From an uncultured Lachnospiraceae bacterium (GTDB lineage Bacteria; Bacillota; Clostridia; Lachnospirales; Lachnospiraceae): DNA of 64,000 nt. The stretch covers positions 1-64,000 of the forward strand of contig CAJUNB010000015.1 of NCBI GenBank assembly GCA_910587635.1, given 5' to 3'. Below the pieces are notes generated by a model. The model was given only the letters and a program-made list of their open reading frames with translations, was not told the origin of the DNA and ran no database searches. Positions 31,837 through 41,237 of the stretch are shown here, piece by piece; within the stretch, counting starts at the first letter, position 1; the number at the start of each line of letters is the position of its first letter. A program made the translations under genes and the position numbers.

Positions 31837-34125
31837 TTATATGCACTTTGTGATGGTATAAATCAAAGAGGCGAAATCTCCGCCTTTCCGGTCCAGATCT
31901 CTTCTGTCAACGGGTATTCCGGCATACATGAGTTCTGCACCGTATGCCCTGTATTTTTTAACCTGCTCCTTTTCCTGCCCGTTTCCGTCCAATCCTGCCC
32001 GTTCTTCGTCATAAATACTCACTGGCGTCACATCACAGCTCACTTCATACAGCATATCTTCTTCCAACCCCTGAAGCTGCAGGCGCAGCCAGGATGCATT
32101 TGTTTTATTCAGCCGCTGATAAAACCCTGCTACTGCCTGCGTCCTGTCCCGGGATACCACGAGCCATGCCGTATCATTTCCTTCAAAAGGACTGCGCAGC
32201 CGATAGAAATCTCCCTCTATCTGAATCAGTTCTCTGTATTTCTTGACAAATGCAATCTGCCGTTTCACCACTTCCATCTCCCGGCCACTGAGAAGATTCA
32301 AATCCAACTCGTATCCGAAAGCACCGAAACAGGCTACATTTCCCCGGGTTTCCAGTGGTGTCATCCTCTGAAGCTGATGGTTCGGCACGGCCGACACATG
32401 ACAGCCCATGCTCACAAGGGGATAGACAAAGGAAGTACCATACTGGATTTTCATTCGCTCTCCGGCATCCGTATCATCGCTTGTCCATGTCTGGGGTGCG
32501 AAATAGAGCATACCCGGGTCAAATCTGGCACCGCCACTGGCACAGGATTCAAACAAAATATCGGGAAATTCTTCCGTAAGCCTCGTATACAGGTCATAGA
32601 CACCCAGAATATACCGGTGCATTACTTTTCCCTGTTCTCCCGCTTCCGCTCCTCTGCTGTAGGGCTCAGACATATATCGGTTCATGTCCCATTTTATATA
32701 AGAAATCGAAGATTCTCTGATTACCCTGGCAATCATTTCATAAACACAGTCCACTACTTCTTTTCTGGAAAAATCCAGGACATACTGATGCCGTCCATGG
32801 GACTGAAAACGCCCAGGCGCTCCGATGATCCAGTCAGGATGCGCCCGATAGAGATCACTGTCCTCATTTACCATCTCCAGCTCCACCCATAGGCCGAATT
32901 TCATCTCCAGTGCTTCTATTTTTGCCGACAGGCCGGAAATGCCTCCGGGAAGCTTCTTCAGATTGACATACCAGTCTCCCAGACTGCTGTAGTCGTCATT
33001 TCTCTTACCAAACCATCCGTCATCCAGTACGAAAAGTTCCACGCCTGCCTCTTTTGCCCTTTTTGCTATTTCCAGAAGCTTCTCTTCGTCAAAATCAAAG
33101 TAAGTAGCCTCCCAGTTATTTAAAAGAATGGGCCGCGCCTGATCTCTCCACTTTCCCCGTATAAGCCGTGTCCGGTACAGCCTGTGATATGCCTGGCTCA
33201 TTCCGTTCAGTCCCCTGTTACTGTAGACCATCACTGTCTCCGGGGTCTGGAAACTTTCTCCCTGTTTCAGTTCCCAGGCAAATCCTTCCGGGTGGATTCC
33301 CATCATCACTCTCGTCATGTCAAAAGGGGATACTTCCACCTGGGCAAGAAAATTGCCACTGTACACAAAGCTGAATCCATATACCTCTCCCTGATTCTCC
33401 GTCGTATGGGGTCTTTTCAGAGCGATAAAAGGGTTGTGTTCTCCACTGCTTCCTGTCCCTGACAGATTCTGAACGGCCTGAATGCCCATTTCCAGTTTCC
33501 TCGTCTTCACATACCGTTCCCTGGCCCACGCCCCAGCCAGATGGACCAGCTCATAGTCCATATCCATAAATTCCATGCTCATGCTCAGTGCCCGGTCCAA
33601 CACGATTTTCCCGCCGCCTCTGTGAACAAAGCGGACATTTCTTGTGATCACCGGATAGTCCTCATAGATCGTATAGGAAAGTACCATATCTGTATCGATC
33701 ACATCGTCGTGCAGAGTGATTTCCAGTGTCTGCGCTTCCTCTTCCTTCTCCGTATAAGTGGCCGGGAGAGGTGCAAGTGATTTCTTACCACCGAAAATCT
33801 CATGGGAAACATACGTAAAATTCACGATTCTGCTGCCGTTTTCCTGTATGATCGTAAAAGCCGGACTCCTGTAATCCCCTGTTCCATAAGAAGGATATTC
33901 CTGCCTCGTATACTGCATGGACAATACGGAAGGCTCCGGCATACAGACTGCCATCAGAGAACGCTGCATTTCCTCATGCAGATAACCGAACTCCTCTTTA
34001 TCCCTGAGCCCCCGGCCATAATAAAGATGCTCCATCTGGCCGTTTTCCATAATGCGCATCAGATAACTCACTTCTTTGTTAAACAGATGAAACTCTCTGC
34101 CTTTTTCATGAAATATGATTGCCAT
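31837..34125 (-). CDS. Alpha-galactosidase, GH36
   Basis: 762-residue cytoplasmic enzyme that removes terminal alpha-galactose from raffinose-type sugars. The N-terminal beta-sandwich (about 1-310) is followed by the barrel with 'LFVLDDGWFGKRNDDYSSLG', the nucleophile Asp in KWDMNRYMSE near residue 470 and the acid/base Asp in TSDDTDAGER near 540. No signal peptide, so sugar must be imported. ATG 34125 follows AGGGAAGG. No transporter is directly adjacent; the sugar ABC cluster lies 7 kb away. Confidence 0.93.
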   Translation of the reverse strand: MAIIFHEKGREFHLFNKEVSYLMRIMENGQMEHLYYGRGLRDKEEFGYLHEEMQRSLMAVCMPEPSVLSMQYTRQEYPSYGTGDYRSPAFTIIQENGSRIVNFTYVSHEIFGGKKSLAPLPATYTEKEEEAQTLEITLHDDVIDTDMVLSYTIYEDYPVITRNVRFVHRGGGKIVLDRALSMSMEFMDMDYELVHLAGAWARERYVKTRKLEMGIQAVQNLSGTGSSGEHNPFIALKRPHTTENQGEVYGFSFVYSGNFLAQVEVSPFDMTRVMMGIHPEGFAWELKQGESFQTPETVMVYSNRGLNGMSQAYHRLYRTRLIRGKWRDQARPILLNNWEATYFDFDEEKLLEIAKRAKEAGVELFVLDDGWFGKRNDDYSSLGDWYVNLKKLPGGISGLSAKIEALEMKFGLWVELEMVNEDSDLYRAHPDWIIGAPGRFQSHGRHQYVLDFSRKEVVDCVYEMIARVIRESSISYIKWDMNRYMSEPYSRGAEAGEQGKVMHRYILGVYDLYTRLTEEFPDILFESCASGGARFDPGMLYFAPQTWTSDDTDAGERMKIQYGTSFVYPLVSMGCHVSAVPNHQLQRMTPLETRGNVACFGAFGYELDLNLLSGREMEVVKRQIAFVKKYRELIQIEGDFYRLRSPFEGNDTAWLVVSRDRTQAVAGFYQRLNKTNASWLRLQLQGLEEDMLYEVSCDVTPVSIYDEERAGLDGNGQEKEQVKKYRAYGAELMYAGIPVDRRDLDRKGGDFASLIYTITKCI

Positions 34126-34216
34126 AACCTTCCCTTTCATCTTCTGTCACTATTATCAGCCCCGGACCTCCGGCGGCTGTCCTTTTTATTTTACCTTCTT
34201 CTCATCCAAGTTGCAA

Positions 34217-34280
34217 TGAAAAGAAAAAGACAATAACAGAGAACAGAATCCCCCCGGTGGGCAGGGGTCTTCTGTTCTCC
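34217..34280 (-). terminator. Terminator after the amidase-deacetylase gene
   Basis: Arms AGAACAGAA (34278-34270 read on minus) and TTCTGTTCT (34248-34240) with an inner CCCC/GGGG stem, then a T-rich run ending near 34217. Confidence 0.65.
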
Positions 34281-34322
34281 TATCCGTAAGTCCAGGGAAG
34301 CGCTGATGAAATCATCCCATCC

Positions 34323-35747
34323 CTAAAACTGTATCGGCTCCACTTCTTCGCTCAGCGGCTCCATTTTGTACTCCGGCAAAGCGTCCAGCAAATCTCCCAG
34401 ACAGATTCCCGTGCCGTATACTACATCGTGAGCCAGCATAACAATCTTTTTCCGGCCAAGTGTCGTAGACACGCCGTTCGCAATGAGCTCTTCCGGCGTC
34501 TTATCGCCTACCGCATCCTCCAGACTGGCATTCCAGTCATAGTACACGTATCCTCTCTTAGTCATCTCCTCTATGATCGCTTCGTTCACTTCCTGATTGT
34601 AAGAATTGATGCTGCCGCCCGGAAAACGGAACAGCTTCGTCTCCACTCCCGTCACCTCATAGACCGTCTGATAGGCGGCTTCAAAATCCTCTATATAGCT
34701 GTCTACACTTTCATAGACTGTCTCATAGTCATGGACATCACAGTGGATACCTATCGTATGGCCTTCCTCCACAATCCTGCGTGCCATCTCCGGGTTTTTT
34801 CTCACATTTTCCCCTACCAGGAAAAAGGTGGCTTTGACGCCTCTTTCTTTCAGGATATCCAGGACTCTTCCTGTATTTTCCACAGAAGGACCATCATCAA
34901 AAGTCAGATACATCGTCTTTGGATGGAAATAATACTCGATACCGGAAACGATGCCCGAAGCGATCTTCGTCTGGTATTCTTCCGTCATCAGCAGTTCCCG
35001 TTCCTGTGCATTGGAGAGAAATCCCGTCTCGATCAGACAGGCCGGCATCACTGTGCTGCCGGTCACATGGAAATCCGCATCCCCTCTCAGCTCCCGTTCC
35101 GCAGTACCGATACTTCTGGCCGTCTGCTGCCGGATCAGAAGTGCCAGTCTCTTATTGTCCCGTGTGATATCCGTCCCGTCATACCATACTTCCATACCAC
35201 TCACATCCGTTTCATCCGCCGCATTTTGATGGATACTCACATAGATGTCAGCTCCGGAATCATTGGCAGCCTTTACCCTGTCCTCTTTTGCCATATAGAT
35301 ATCTTCTTCCCTGGACAGAATGACCCGATAACCAAGCGTTTCCAGCTGGCTCTTTACAATCTTTGCAATGGCAAGGTTGATGGTTTTTTCCTGAACACCT
35401 TCCCGCTGGCATCCCTCATCCGCCCCTCCATGTCCCGGATCCAGAAATACAGTAGGTACTCCCGGCTCTTCCGGTACGGTCTCCGGTTCCTCTGCTGTTT
35501 CTTCCTCTGCGAACGCCATCTGTCCTGCATTTACAAGTCCCAGCAAAGCCTTTTCCACTTCTGTGAACTCTTTTTCAGGCGCCGCAAACGCCTCCAGTAC
35601 CGGCAGACTGTGCCATATGTAAAGAGAAGCGCACACAAGACTGAGTGACAGAAAACAGCTGAACACTTTTTTCAGCAGCGTGATTCTCTTTTTGCGCCTC
35701 CGGTAACTACGACAATATTTACGGAAATACGGATCTCTTTTGTACAT
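34323..35747 (-). CDS. Fused N-acetylmuramoyl-L-alanine amidase and polysaccharide deacetylase
   Basis: 474 residues. Residues 1-30 are basic, then an anchor/signal segment (about 24-45), an acidic linker, an Amidase_3 domain (about 98-275: zinc ligands in FLDPGHGGADEG, SIHQNA and Glu in IETGFLSN), then a NodB-type deacetylase (about 280-470: TFDDGP, HCDVH metal site, FRFPGG). One exported enzyme thus cuts peptide stems and deacetylates glycan. Both modules have their metal ligands. It follows a two-component operon; five 11-bp direct repeats stand at its promoter, suggesting control by that regulator. Confidence 0.9.
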   Translation of the reverse strand: MYKRDPYFRKYCRSYRRRKKRITLLKKVFSCFLSLSLVCASLYIWHSLPVLEAFAAPEKEFTEVEKALLGLVNAGQMAFAEEETAEEPETVPEEPGVPTVFLDPGHGGADEGCQREGVQEKTINLAIAKIVKSQLETLGYRVILSREEDIYMAKEDRVKAANDSGADIYVSIHQNAADETDVSGMEVWYDGTDITRDNKRLALLIRQQTARSIGTAERELRGDADFHVTGSTVMPACLIETGFLSNAQERELLMTEEYQTKIASGIVSGIEYYFHPKTMYLTFDDGPSVENTGRVLDILKERGVKATFFLVGENVRKNPEMARRIVEEGHTIGIHCDVHDYETVYESVDSYIEDFEAAYQTVYEVTGVETKLFRFPGGSINSYNQEVNEAIIEEMTKRGYVYYDWNASLEDAVGDKTPEELIANGVSTTLGRKKIVMLAHDVVYGTGICLGDLLDALPEYKMEPLSEEVEPIQF

Positions 35748-35773
35748 TTTCTGACACTCCCTGTTTCTCTTGA

Positions 35774-35779
35774 TATATA
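35774..35779 (-). promoter_or_regulatory. Probable -10 box of amidase-deacetylase gene
   Basis: TATATA, with no recognisable -35 at the proper distance; the tandem repeats end in that place, as expected for an activator-dependent promoter. Confidence 0.5.
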
Positions 35780-35801
35780 CAGATTACACAGGGGCTGCAT
35801 C

Positions 35802-35856
35802 AGAATATCATCATATTTGCATCTTATTCACATCAAATTTGCATCATATTTGCATC
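35802..35856 (-). promoter_or_regulatory. Five 11-bp direct repeats, probable response regulator sites
   Basis: On the minus strand the units read GATGCAAATAT, GATGCAAATTT, GATGTGAATAA, GATGCAAATAT and a degenerate GATGATATTCT, head to tail with an exact 11-base period. OmpR/PhoB-type regulators bind such 11-bp direct repeats on one face of the helix. The adjacent operon encodes an OmpR-type regulator. Confidence 0.75.
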
Positions 35857-36682
35857 ATCTGGAAATTTTCAAAAATAACTCATTGATTCCCTCATAGAAC
35901 CCTACAGTGACAATCGTCCGCTCCTCTCCCATCCCCGGGAAAACATATTTTTTGAAATATGGCGTTGTTTCCAGGAGAGGATTATCCGATTCGTAGGCTG
36001 TAGGTCTGCCCAGACCCATATATTCTCCCCACTTCTCGATCACCGCATCTGTATCGATATCCTCCCAGAGAAGAGGAGTCCTCACATAGAACTCATACAT
36101 CTTCCCGTCATTGGCATCCAGATAGGCATCGATCAGCCGGTTTTCCTTATTGGCATTTTCCTGGCTGTTGGACAGGCTCAGTTTCCACACTGCAATATTG
36201 TTCCTGGGTTCCAGCACGTCAATGGCTGAATAGCGTGTGGCATCATAGGAAGAAGGCTCCACTTCCCTCACTTCCTCAGGAAGAATGCCATATTCTTTCA
36301 GAAGAGCCAGAGCTGTATTACATGTCTCATAAATCTGCTCATCCGTAATTTCCCTCTCGGAAGGGCTTCTGTAGTTTGCCACAAAGGCGTAGGAACCTTC
36401 CAGCTCCTGATACGTTCCTCCCTCCTCCAGCCGGGTCATGGCGCTATGTTCCGTCTCAGGCAGATTCTGGCTGCTCAGACATCGGGAAAGGATGTACAGC
36501 TTCTCATTGGTGTTCAATTTATAGCGATATCCCGCACCCGCCTTCTCCACAGTCTCTTCATGAATTTCATCCAGCATACCCTTGTCCTGGTACTTTGCCA
36601 GCGCCTCCGGTCCCCAGATCGACAGCAGGACGGAGAACAGGGCAGCCAAAAAGAAGGCAGTCATTCTCATTCTATATTTCAT
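35855..36682 (-). CDS. Unknown exported protein of two-component operon
   Basis: 275 residues. An N-terminal signal or anchor segment (about residues 7-27, 'TAFFLAALFSVLLSIWG') is followed by a soluble domain of unknown type. No family recognised. ATG 36682 has GGAAGGAGG and overlaps the kinase stop by 11 bp; the longer frame to 36805 lies inside the kinase gene and is not supported. Translation coupling suggests it works with the kinase, perhaps as an extracytoplasmic modulator, in the way YycH/YycI act on WalK; that is inference. Confidence 0.8.
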   Translation of the reverse strand: MKYRMRMTAFFLAALFSVLLSIWGPEALAKYQDKGMLDEIHEETVEKAGAGYRYKLNTNEKLYILSRCLSSQNLPETEHSAMTRLEEGGTYQELEGSYAFVANYRSPSEREITDEQIYETCNTALALLKEYGILPEEVREVEPSSYDATRYSAIDVLEPRNNIAVWKLSLSNSQENANKENRLIDAYLDANDGKMYEFYVRTPLLWEDIDTDAVIEKWGEYMGLGRPTAYESDNPLLETTPYFKKYVFPGMGEERTIVTVGFYEGINELFLKISR

Positions 36683-38240
36683 CCGCTGTGCCTCCTTCCC
36701 CCTTCTCATCCGCAGCGGCCCGCCGAGAGGTAACCGTTCCCTGCTGCACAGTTTCTGTCTTTTCCGGCTGTACAGCTTCCGCTCCCGGTACAGCCTGTTG
36801 CACATCTTCTGCTTCCGGCGCTGTTTTCCTCACAGCTTCCGGTCTCTCTGCCGGAAGCAGAAAACTGAAACAGGAACCTTCTCCAGCTATACTCTCTATT
36901 TTTAATTTGCTGTGATGGATTTTCAGTATTTTTACACAGAGTGCCAGACCAAGACCCGCTCCGTTTTTGCTTCTGGCACGGGACTTATCCACCATATAGA
37001 AAGCCTTTGTAATTTTGCGCCTTTCCTTTTCCGGGATGCCGATTCCATAGTCTCTTACAGAGAACCGGTACCCTTTTTCCAGAGCCGTACCCGTCACTTC
37101 AATCCTTCCTCCGGGTTCGGAAGCTTTACAGGCATTGTCAATCAGATTCACAAGCACCGTCTTGATCAGATTGACCTCCGCCACGATCTCGCCCGGCTGA
37201 CAGGCAAAATAAAACTCCATATTCCTGTTTCCGGCAAACATATCTTTCAGATAATCAAATACGGCCTCCGCTGGGCTGCTTTGCAGTTCCACTTCATTTT
37301 TCCCGGCCACAATAATATCCAAAAGCCGCAGAGACATGGCCTCCAGCCTCTTTCCTTCCGTATAAATATAATTTGCAGACATTATGCTCTTTTCCTCATC
37401 CATTCTGTGAGACCGGAGCATGTCTGCATATCCGATAATCGCCGTCAAAGGTGTCTTCAGCTCATGGGCAAAGGCACCCATAAATTCTTCTTTTGCCTCC
37501 AGTTCCTCTTCCAGCTTTTTCATATTTTTGGCAAGTGCTTTCGCCATCCTGTTAAAATCCCGGGTCAGCTGTCCCAGTTCATCCCGGCTCACCTGTTTTG
37601 CCCGGTAATCATAATCCCCCGCCGCCATCCGTTTCGTTGCCTTTGTCAGAAGGTATATCGGTTTCGTCAAAAGAGAGGAAATCAGATGCATGATGACAGT
37701 TCCCACAAGGAGCATCAGAAGTGTCACCCGGCGATAGAGAGAAAATCCCATAGCCCGCTCCGTAAATACATCCGTCACATCCCGCATCGTCTCCAGATAG
37801 AGAATTCTGTTCAGGGCATTTACATACGTCCCCGTATGCACATAATATTTTTCCCCTGATACGATCACCCGATATGCCTTGATATCCTCACCCGTCTGCT
37901 CCAGAAGGGCATAATCCGCCTCAAATCCGTCACTGGCATACAATACCGTTTTCTTTTCGTCAGAAATACGCAAAAGTCGTCTCGCACTCTGTCCCCCGGT
38001 CTCCAGATTGACCGTGATCTCTTCCACCGTGCTGTCAGGCAGGGCACTGTATTTCGCAGGCACACTGAGAGCAGCCGTCTCAAAAGCAAAACTCAGAATG
38101 CTGCCTTCATCCAACGCCTGTCCCACTTCCCGTTCCAGAGATGTCTGGAAAACATAATTGACGAAATAAAATCCACTGAAACCAAGAGCCAGAGCCATGA
38201 CAATTACCATGCTCAGCAAAATCTTCAACGAAAATTTCAT
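36672..38240 (-). CDS. Sensor histidine kinase
   Basis: 522 residues: TM1 (about 8-30), extracytoplasmic domain, TM2 (about 170-190), HAMP, HisKA with the phospho-acceptor in FAHELKTPLTAIIGY near residue 263, and HATPase with NLIDNACKAS, GIGIPE and GAGLGLALC. A 60-residue Glu/Ala/Val-rich tail after the ATPase domain is unusual and of low complexity. The ATG overlaps the regulator stop by 4 bp. Cognate partner is the OmpR-type regulator upstream. Confidence 0.92.
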   Translation of the reverse strand: MKFSLKILLSMVIVMALALGFSGFYFVNYVFQTSLEREVGQALDEGSILSFAFETAALSVPAKYSALPDSTVEEITVNLETGGQSARRLLRISDEKKTVLYASDGFEADYALLEQTGEDIKAYRVIVSGEKYYVHTGTYVNALNRILYLETMRDVTDVFTERAMGFSLYRRVTLLMLLVGTVIMHLISSLLTKPIYLLTKATKRMAAGDYDYRAKQVSRDELGQLTRDFNRMAKALAKNMKKLEEELEAKEEFMGAFAHELKTPLTAIIGYADMLRSHRMDEEKSIMSANYIYTEGKRLEAMSLRLLDIIVAGKNEVELQSSPAEAVFDYLKDMFAGNRNMEFYFACQPGEIVAEVNLIKTVLVNLIDNACKASEPGGRIEVTGTALEKGYRFSVRDYGIGIPEKERRKITKAFYMVDKSRARSKNGAGLGLALCVKILKIHHSKLKIESIAGEGSCFSFLLPAERPEAVRKTAPEAEDVQQAVPGAEAVQPEKTETVQQGTVTSRRAAADEKGEGGTADEI

Positions 38241-38896
38241 TGGGGTACCTCTAGTCGATAGCCTACTTTATACACGGCCAGCAGTTTATGCTCCCAGCCC
38301 AGTTTTTTCCGAAGCCTCTGTACATGTAAATCCAGTGTACGGCTGTCTCCGTAATATTCCTCTTCCCACACTTTTTCGTACAGCGTCTCCCGAAACAGCG
38401 CCACATTTTTATTTTTCATAAAGAGTACCAGCAGCCCGAATTCTTTGTTAGTCAGTTCCACCGGCTTTCCGGCCTTTATCACCCGACGCGCTTCCACGTC
38501 CACAGTCACGTCTCCCACACTCAGGTGCTGCTCTGTCTTATTGTACCGGCGCAGCACCGCTTCTACCCTGGCTACCAGTTCCACTACGTCAAAAGGCTTG
38601 ACGAGATAGTCATCCGCCCCCAGCTTCAGGCCTTTTACCCGATCTTTCACCGCATGTTTTGCCGTTATAAATATGACCGGCACGCCAAGCGGCCGTATGT
38701 ATTCCATAATATCATAGCCATCCGCCCCTGGCAGCATCACATCCAGCAGGATCAGATCATAATTCTCTTTCTCTATTCTGTCGATAGCTTCCAGTCCATC
38801 CTGTACGGAAGTACACTGGTATCCGGCCGACGACAGGTTCAGATCTATCAGGTCACAAATCGGTTTTTCATCATCCACAATCAATATTTTAAGCAT
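38237..38896 (-). CDS. OmpR-family response regulator
   Basis: 219 residues: receiver domain with phospho-acceptor Asp in LILLDVMLPGADG near residue 52 and Lys in VKPFDVVELVA, then a winged-helix DNA-binding domain ending 'DLHVQRLRKKLGWE'. ATG 38896 follows GGTGGAAATCAG; the long frame from 39061 lies in the upstream gene. Overlaps its neighbours by 8 and 4 bp. Likely binds the 11-bp repeats at 35802-35856. Confidence 0.92.
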   Translation of the reverse strand: MLKILIVDDEKPICDLIDLNLSSAGYQCTSVQDGLEAIDRIEKENYDLILLDVMLPGADGYDIMEYIRPLGVPVIFITAKHAVKDRVKGLKLGADDYLVKPFDVVELVARVEAVLRRYNKTEQHLSVGDVTVDVEARRVIKAGKPVELTNKEFGLLVLFMKNKNVALFRETLYEKVWEEEYYGDSRTLDLHVQRLRKKLGWEHKLLAVYKVGYRLEVPQ

Positions 38897-40133
38897 TTTC
38901 TGATTTCCACCCCCAATAGGCTCTTGCCCGTTCCACAAGCATTTCCATTGTATCATTGTCGCCGCACTGGTATCGCTTTCTGATATCCGTATCCGGGGAA
39001 AATCCCCCTGTCCGCTGATAATAAATGGAATATTCGGTCTCCACGATGATCTCACCGTCATCGTTCTCGTAACTGTACTTTCCCAGTATGACGATGTCCT
39101 TCAGTCCATCTCCATCTATATCCTTGCAGTTGATACCCTTCAGTGCATACAGATTGTCATAATTCCCCATGGGCTGCAGGCTGGCAATGATGTCTCCCTG
39201 TTCATTGACAAGATAGATCATAAAAATGTCAAAACTGGCCACATGATAGACCCCAGGCACTACCTGCAGTTTCCCCAGTTTTCCGAATGTCCTCGTATAG
39301 CACTGTTCCTTGATGATTTCCAGTCCCTCTTCCAGCAGCCCTTCCAGTGTCTCTGCCGTATATAAAAATTCTGTGGACTGACCGTCCCTGACAAAGGCTG
39401 TAATCAGCTCCGTATTTTTGTTCATGCCAAAGCGGTTGATCTTGTCTGTAATCCGATAGTCCCGGTAAAAGCCCGGCTGCTGCCCGCTTTGGAACAGCAC
39501 ATCCCCCACCCGGTAAGGCTTACCTGCATACTCCCCGCTCACATTGACACATGTGGTAAGCAGTACGATATCCATTCTTCCATCCCTGTTCAAATCCTGG
39601 AAAACGATGGCCGCAATATTCCGGTTGGGCTGCTTCATCTCCCCCACAATCCGGTTATTCGTCTCAAGCTGGTCCGTCCGGTATACGACCTGTCCGTCTT
39701 CTTTTGCAAAAAACAATGCGAGCCGACTATAAGTCTCATCCAGAGCCGGAATCAGTGACACTTCCCCATAACCTTTTATCTCGACAGGAAATATCTGGTT
39801 TTCGATGATACGAAAGCCATTGGCAGAAATATCCGTCTTCGTTTCCACCGCTTCCAGCCGTCTCTGATATTCCCTGTACTGGGACAGTACCTCTTTCCCT
39901 TCGGTATCCGCCGCCGTTTCTCCCGGGAGTATCGTATCTTCCGATGCATGGACGGACGACAGACAGCCGCCCGCTGCCCCGAAATCAGGAAACAGACAGG
40001 CGGCGCCTGTCAAGAGAACCGCCAAAATGGCTCTGATTCTCTCTTTTTTTGTTCTGTTCTTATTACGATTAACGAAAGTACCGTATCTGTTACCGCTGCG
40101 GCCTTCATTTAGATCTTCTCTTATGTGCTTCAA
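38889..40133 (-). CDS. Exported FG-GAP-like repeat protein of unknown role
   Basis: About 414 residues with a membrane/signal segment (about 30-55) and two calcium-binding-like FG-GAP motifs, VFQDLNRDGRMDIVLL near 165 and IDGDGLKDIVILG near 345. I chose TTG 40133 as start because CGGAGG stands seven bases before it; the GTG at 40151 lies in front of that site. First gene of the operon with regulator, kinase and a secreted protein, behind a TTGCCT/TATAAT promoter. It may act as an external sensor component for the kinase; inference only. Confidence 0.78.
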   Translation of the reverse strand: MKHIREDLNEGRSGNRYGTFVNRNKNRTKKERIRAILAVLLTGAACLFPDFGAAGGCLSSVHASEDTILPGETAADTEGKEVLSQYREYQRRLEAVETKTDISANGFRIIENQIFPVEIKGYGEVSLIPALDETYSRLALFFAKEDGQVVYRTDQLETNNRIVGEMKQPNRNIAAIVFQDLNRDGRMDIVLLTTCVNVSGEYAGKPYRVGDVLFQSGQQPGFYRDYRITDKINRFGMNKNTELITAFVRDGQSTEFLYTAETLEGLLEEGLEIIKEQCYTRTFGKLGKLQVVPGVYHVASFDIFMIYLVNEQGDIIASLQPMGNYDNLYALKGINCKDIDGDGLKDIVILGKYSYENDDGEIIVETEYSIYYQRTGGFSPDTDIRKRYQCGDNDTMEMLVERARAYWGWKSENA

Positions 40134-40192
40134 GGAACTGCCTCCGGACACCCATATCTTCTCTGCCTACAGTGATCAAAGGGTACAGTATT

Positions 40193-40221
40193 ATTATAGC
40201 AAAGGAAGCCGGGGGAGGCAA
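40193..40221 (-). promoter_or_regulatory. Promoter of the two-component operon
   Basis: TTGCCT (40221-40216), 17-base spacer, TATAAT (40198-40193) on the minus strand. Confidence 0.7.
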
Positions 40222-40250
40222 GGAAAGGCAAATCCTTTTTTACCCTCCTG

Positions 40251-41213
40251 TTATTCCTGGATCCACTGACAGATCAGATCGTAAGCCTCATAGGATTCCG
40301 GGAAGGCAAAGAACAGAAAATCGTGGGGCATCCCCTGAAAAATCCGGTAGGTCACTTCCACGCCCGCCTCTTTTAACCTTTCCGCATATTCCAGTCCCTG
40401 ATCCAGCAAAATATCACATTCTGCATGAATCAGATACGCCTTTGGCAGATTGCTTACATCCTCCGCAAACAGAGGAGATACATAGGGATTGACAAGGTCA
40501 TCGTCATCTTTCACATAAGCTTTACCATAGGAGACCATGTGCTGAAAGTCCAGATTATACCCTGTCCCATACAGGCGTTCCGACTCTCTCCTTTCCAAAA
40601 GAGCCTGATCCACTGCCGGATAAATCAGTATCTGTTTTCCAGGTACAGACAGTCCCCTGTCCCGGCACATGAGACTTATGACTGTGGAAAGGTTTCCGCC
40701 TGCGCTGTCACCGGCTACTATATCGTTTTTCCTGTCAGCTCCCCATTCCTCAGCATGCTCTCTGGCCCACACAAGCCCGTCAAAGCACTGCTCTACGGCT
40801 ACAGGGAATTTGGCTTCCGGAGAAAGATCGTATTCGACACCCACTACCACTGCCTTTCCATTTTTCGCCAGATAGCGGTGAATATAGTCAAAGCAGTCCA
40901 GATCCCGGATTGCAAATCCGCCTCCGTGATAGTACATCAGTAAGGGGAATTTTTCCTTTTCCTTTTTATCCGGGATATATACCCTGACTTTTGTTTCTCT
41001 GCCACCACCTGCAAAAACAGTATTGAGCACCTGTAGTCCGTCGATCTCCTCCTTTCGAATCTCCCTTTGCAGATTCATGGAATTTGCCGTCAATTCATCA
41101 AGAAACGGCCTGTCCTTTTCCGTCATCACTGCCGGGACATCCACGTAGCCAAACTGCAGCCCCTCCTTCAGCCCGCCCCGTGGAGGCTCCATAATCATAT
41201 GATACTGTTTCAT
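40251..41213 (-). CDS. HSL-type esterase/lipase
   Basis: 320-residue alpha/beta hydrolase of the hormone-sensitive lipase group: oxyanion motif HGGGFAI near residue 95, nucleophile in AGDSAGGN near 169, and the C-terminal His in GMPHDFLFF near 297. No signal peptide. It follows the sugar ABC ATPase by 24 bp, so it is probably the last gene of that operon and may deacetylate or de-esterify the imported sugar. Confidence 0.88.
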   Translation of the reverse strand: MKQYHMIMEPPRGGLKEGLQFGYVDVPAVMTEKDRPFLDELTANSMNLQREIRKEEIDGLQVLNTVFAGGGRETKVRVYIPDKKEKEKFPLLMYYHGGGFAIRDLDCFDYIHRYLAKNGKAVVVGVEYDLSPEAKFPVAVEQCFDGLVWAREHAEEWGADRKNDIVAGDSAGGNLSTVISLMCRDRGLSVPGKQILIYPAVDQALLERRESERLYGTGYNLDFQHMVSYGKAYVKDDDDLVNPYVSPLFAEDVSNLPKAYLIHAECDILLDQGLEYAERLKEAGVEVTYRIFQGMPHDFLFFAFPESYEAYDLICQWIQE

Positions 41214-41237
41214 CTTCTGTCCCTCTCCTTTCCACTT

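Noticed and set aside
36376..36915. Plus-strand frames of 179 and 107 codons
   Set aside because: Antisense shadows over the kinase tail and the exported protein gene, caused by low-complexity codons.
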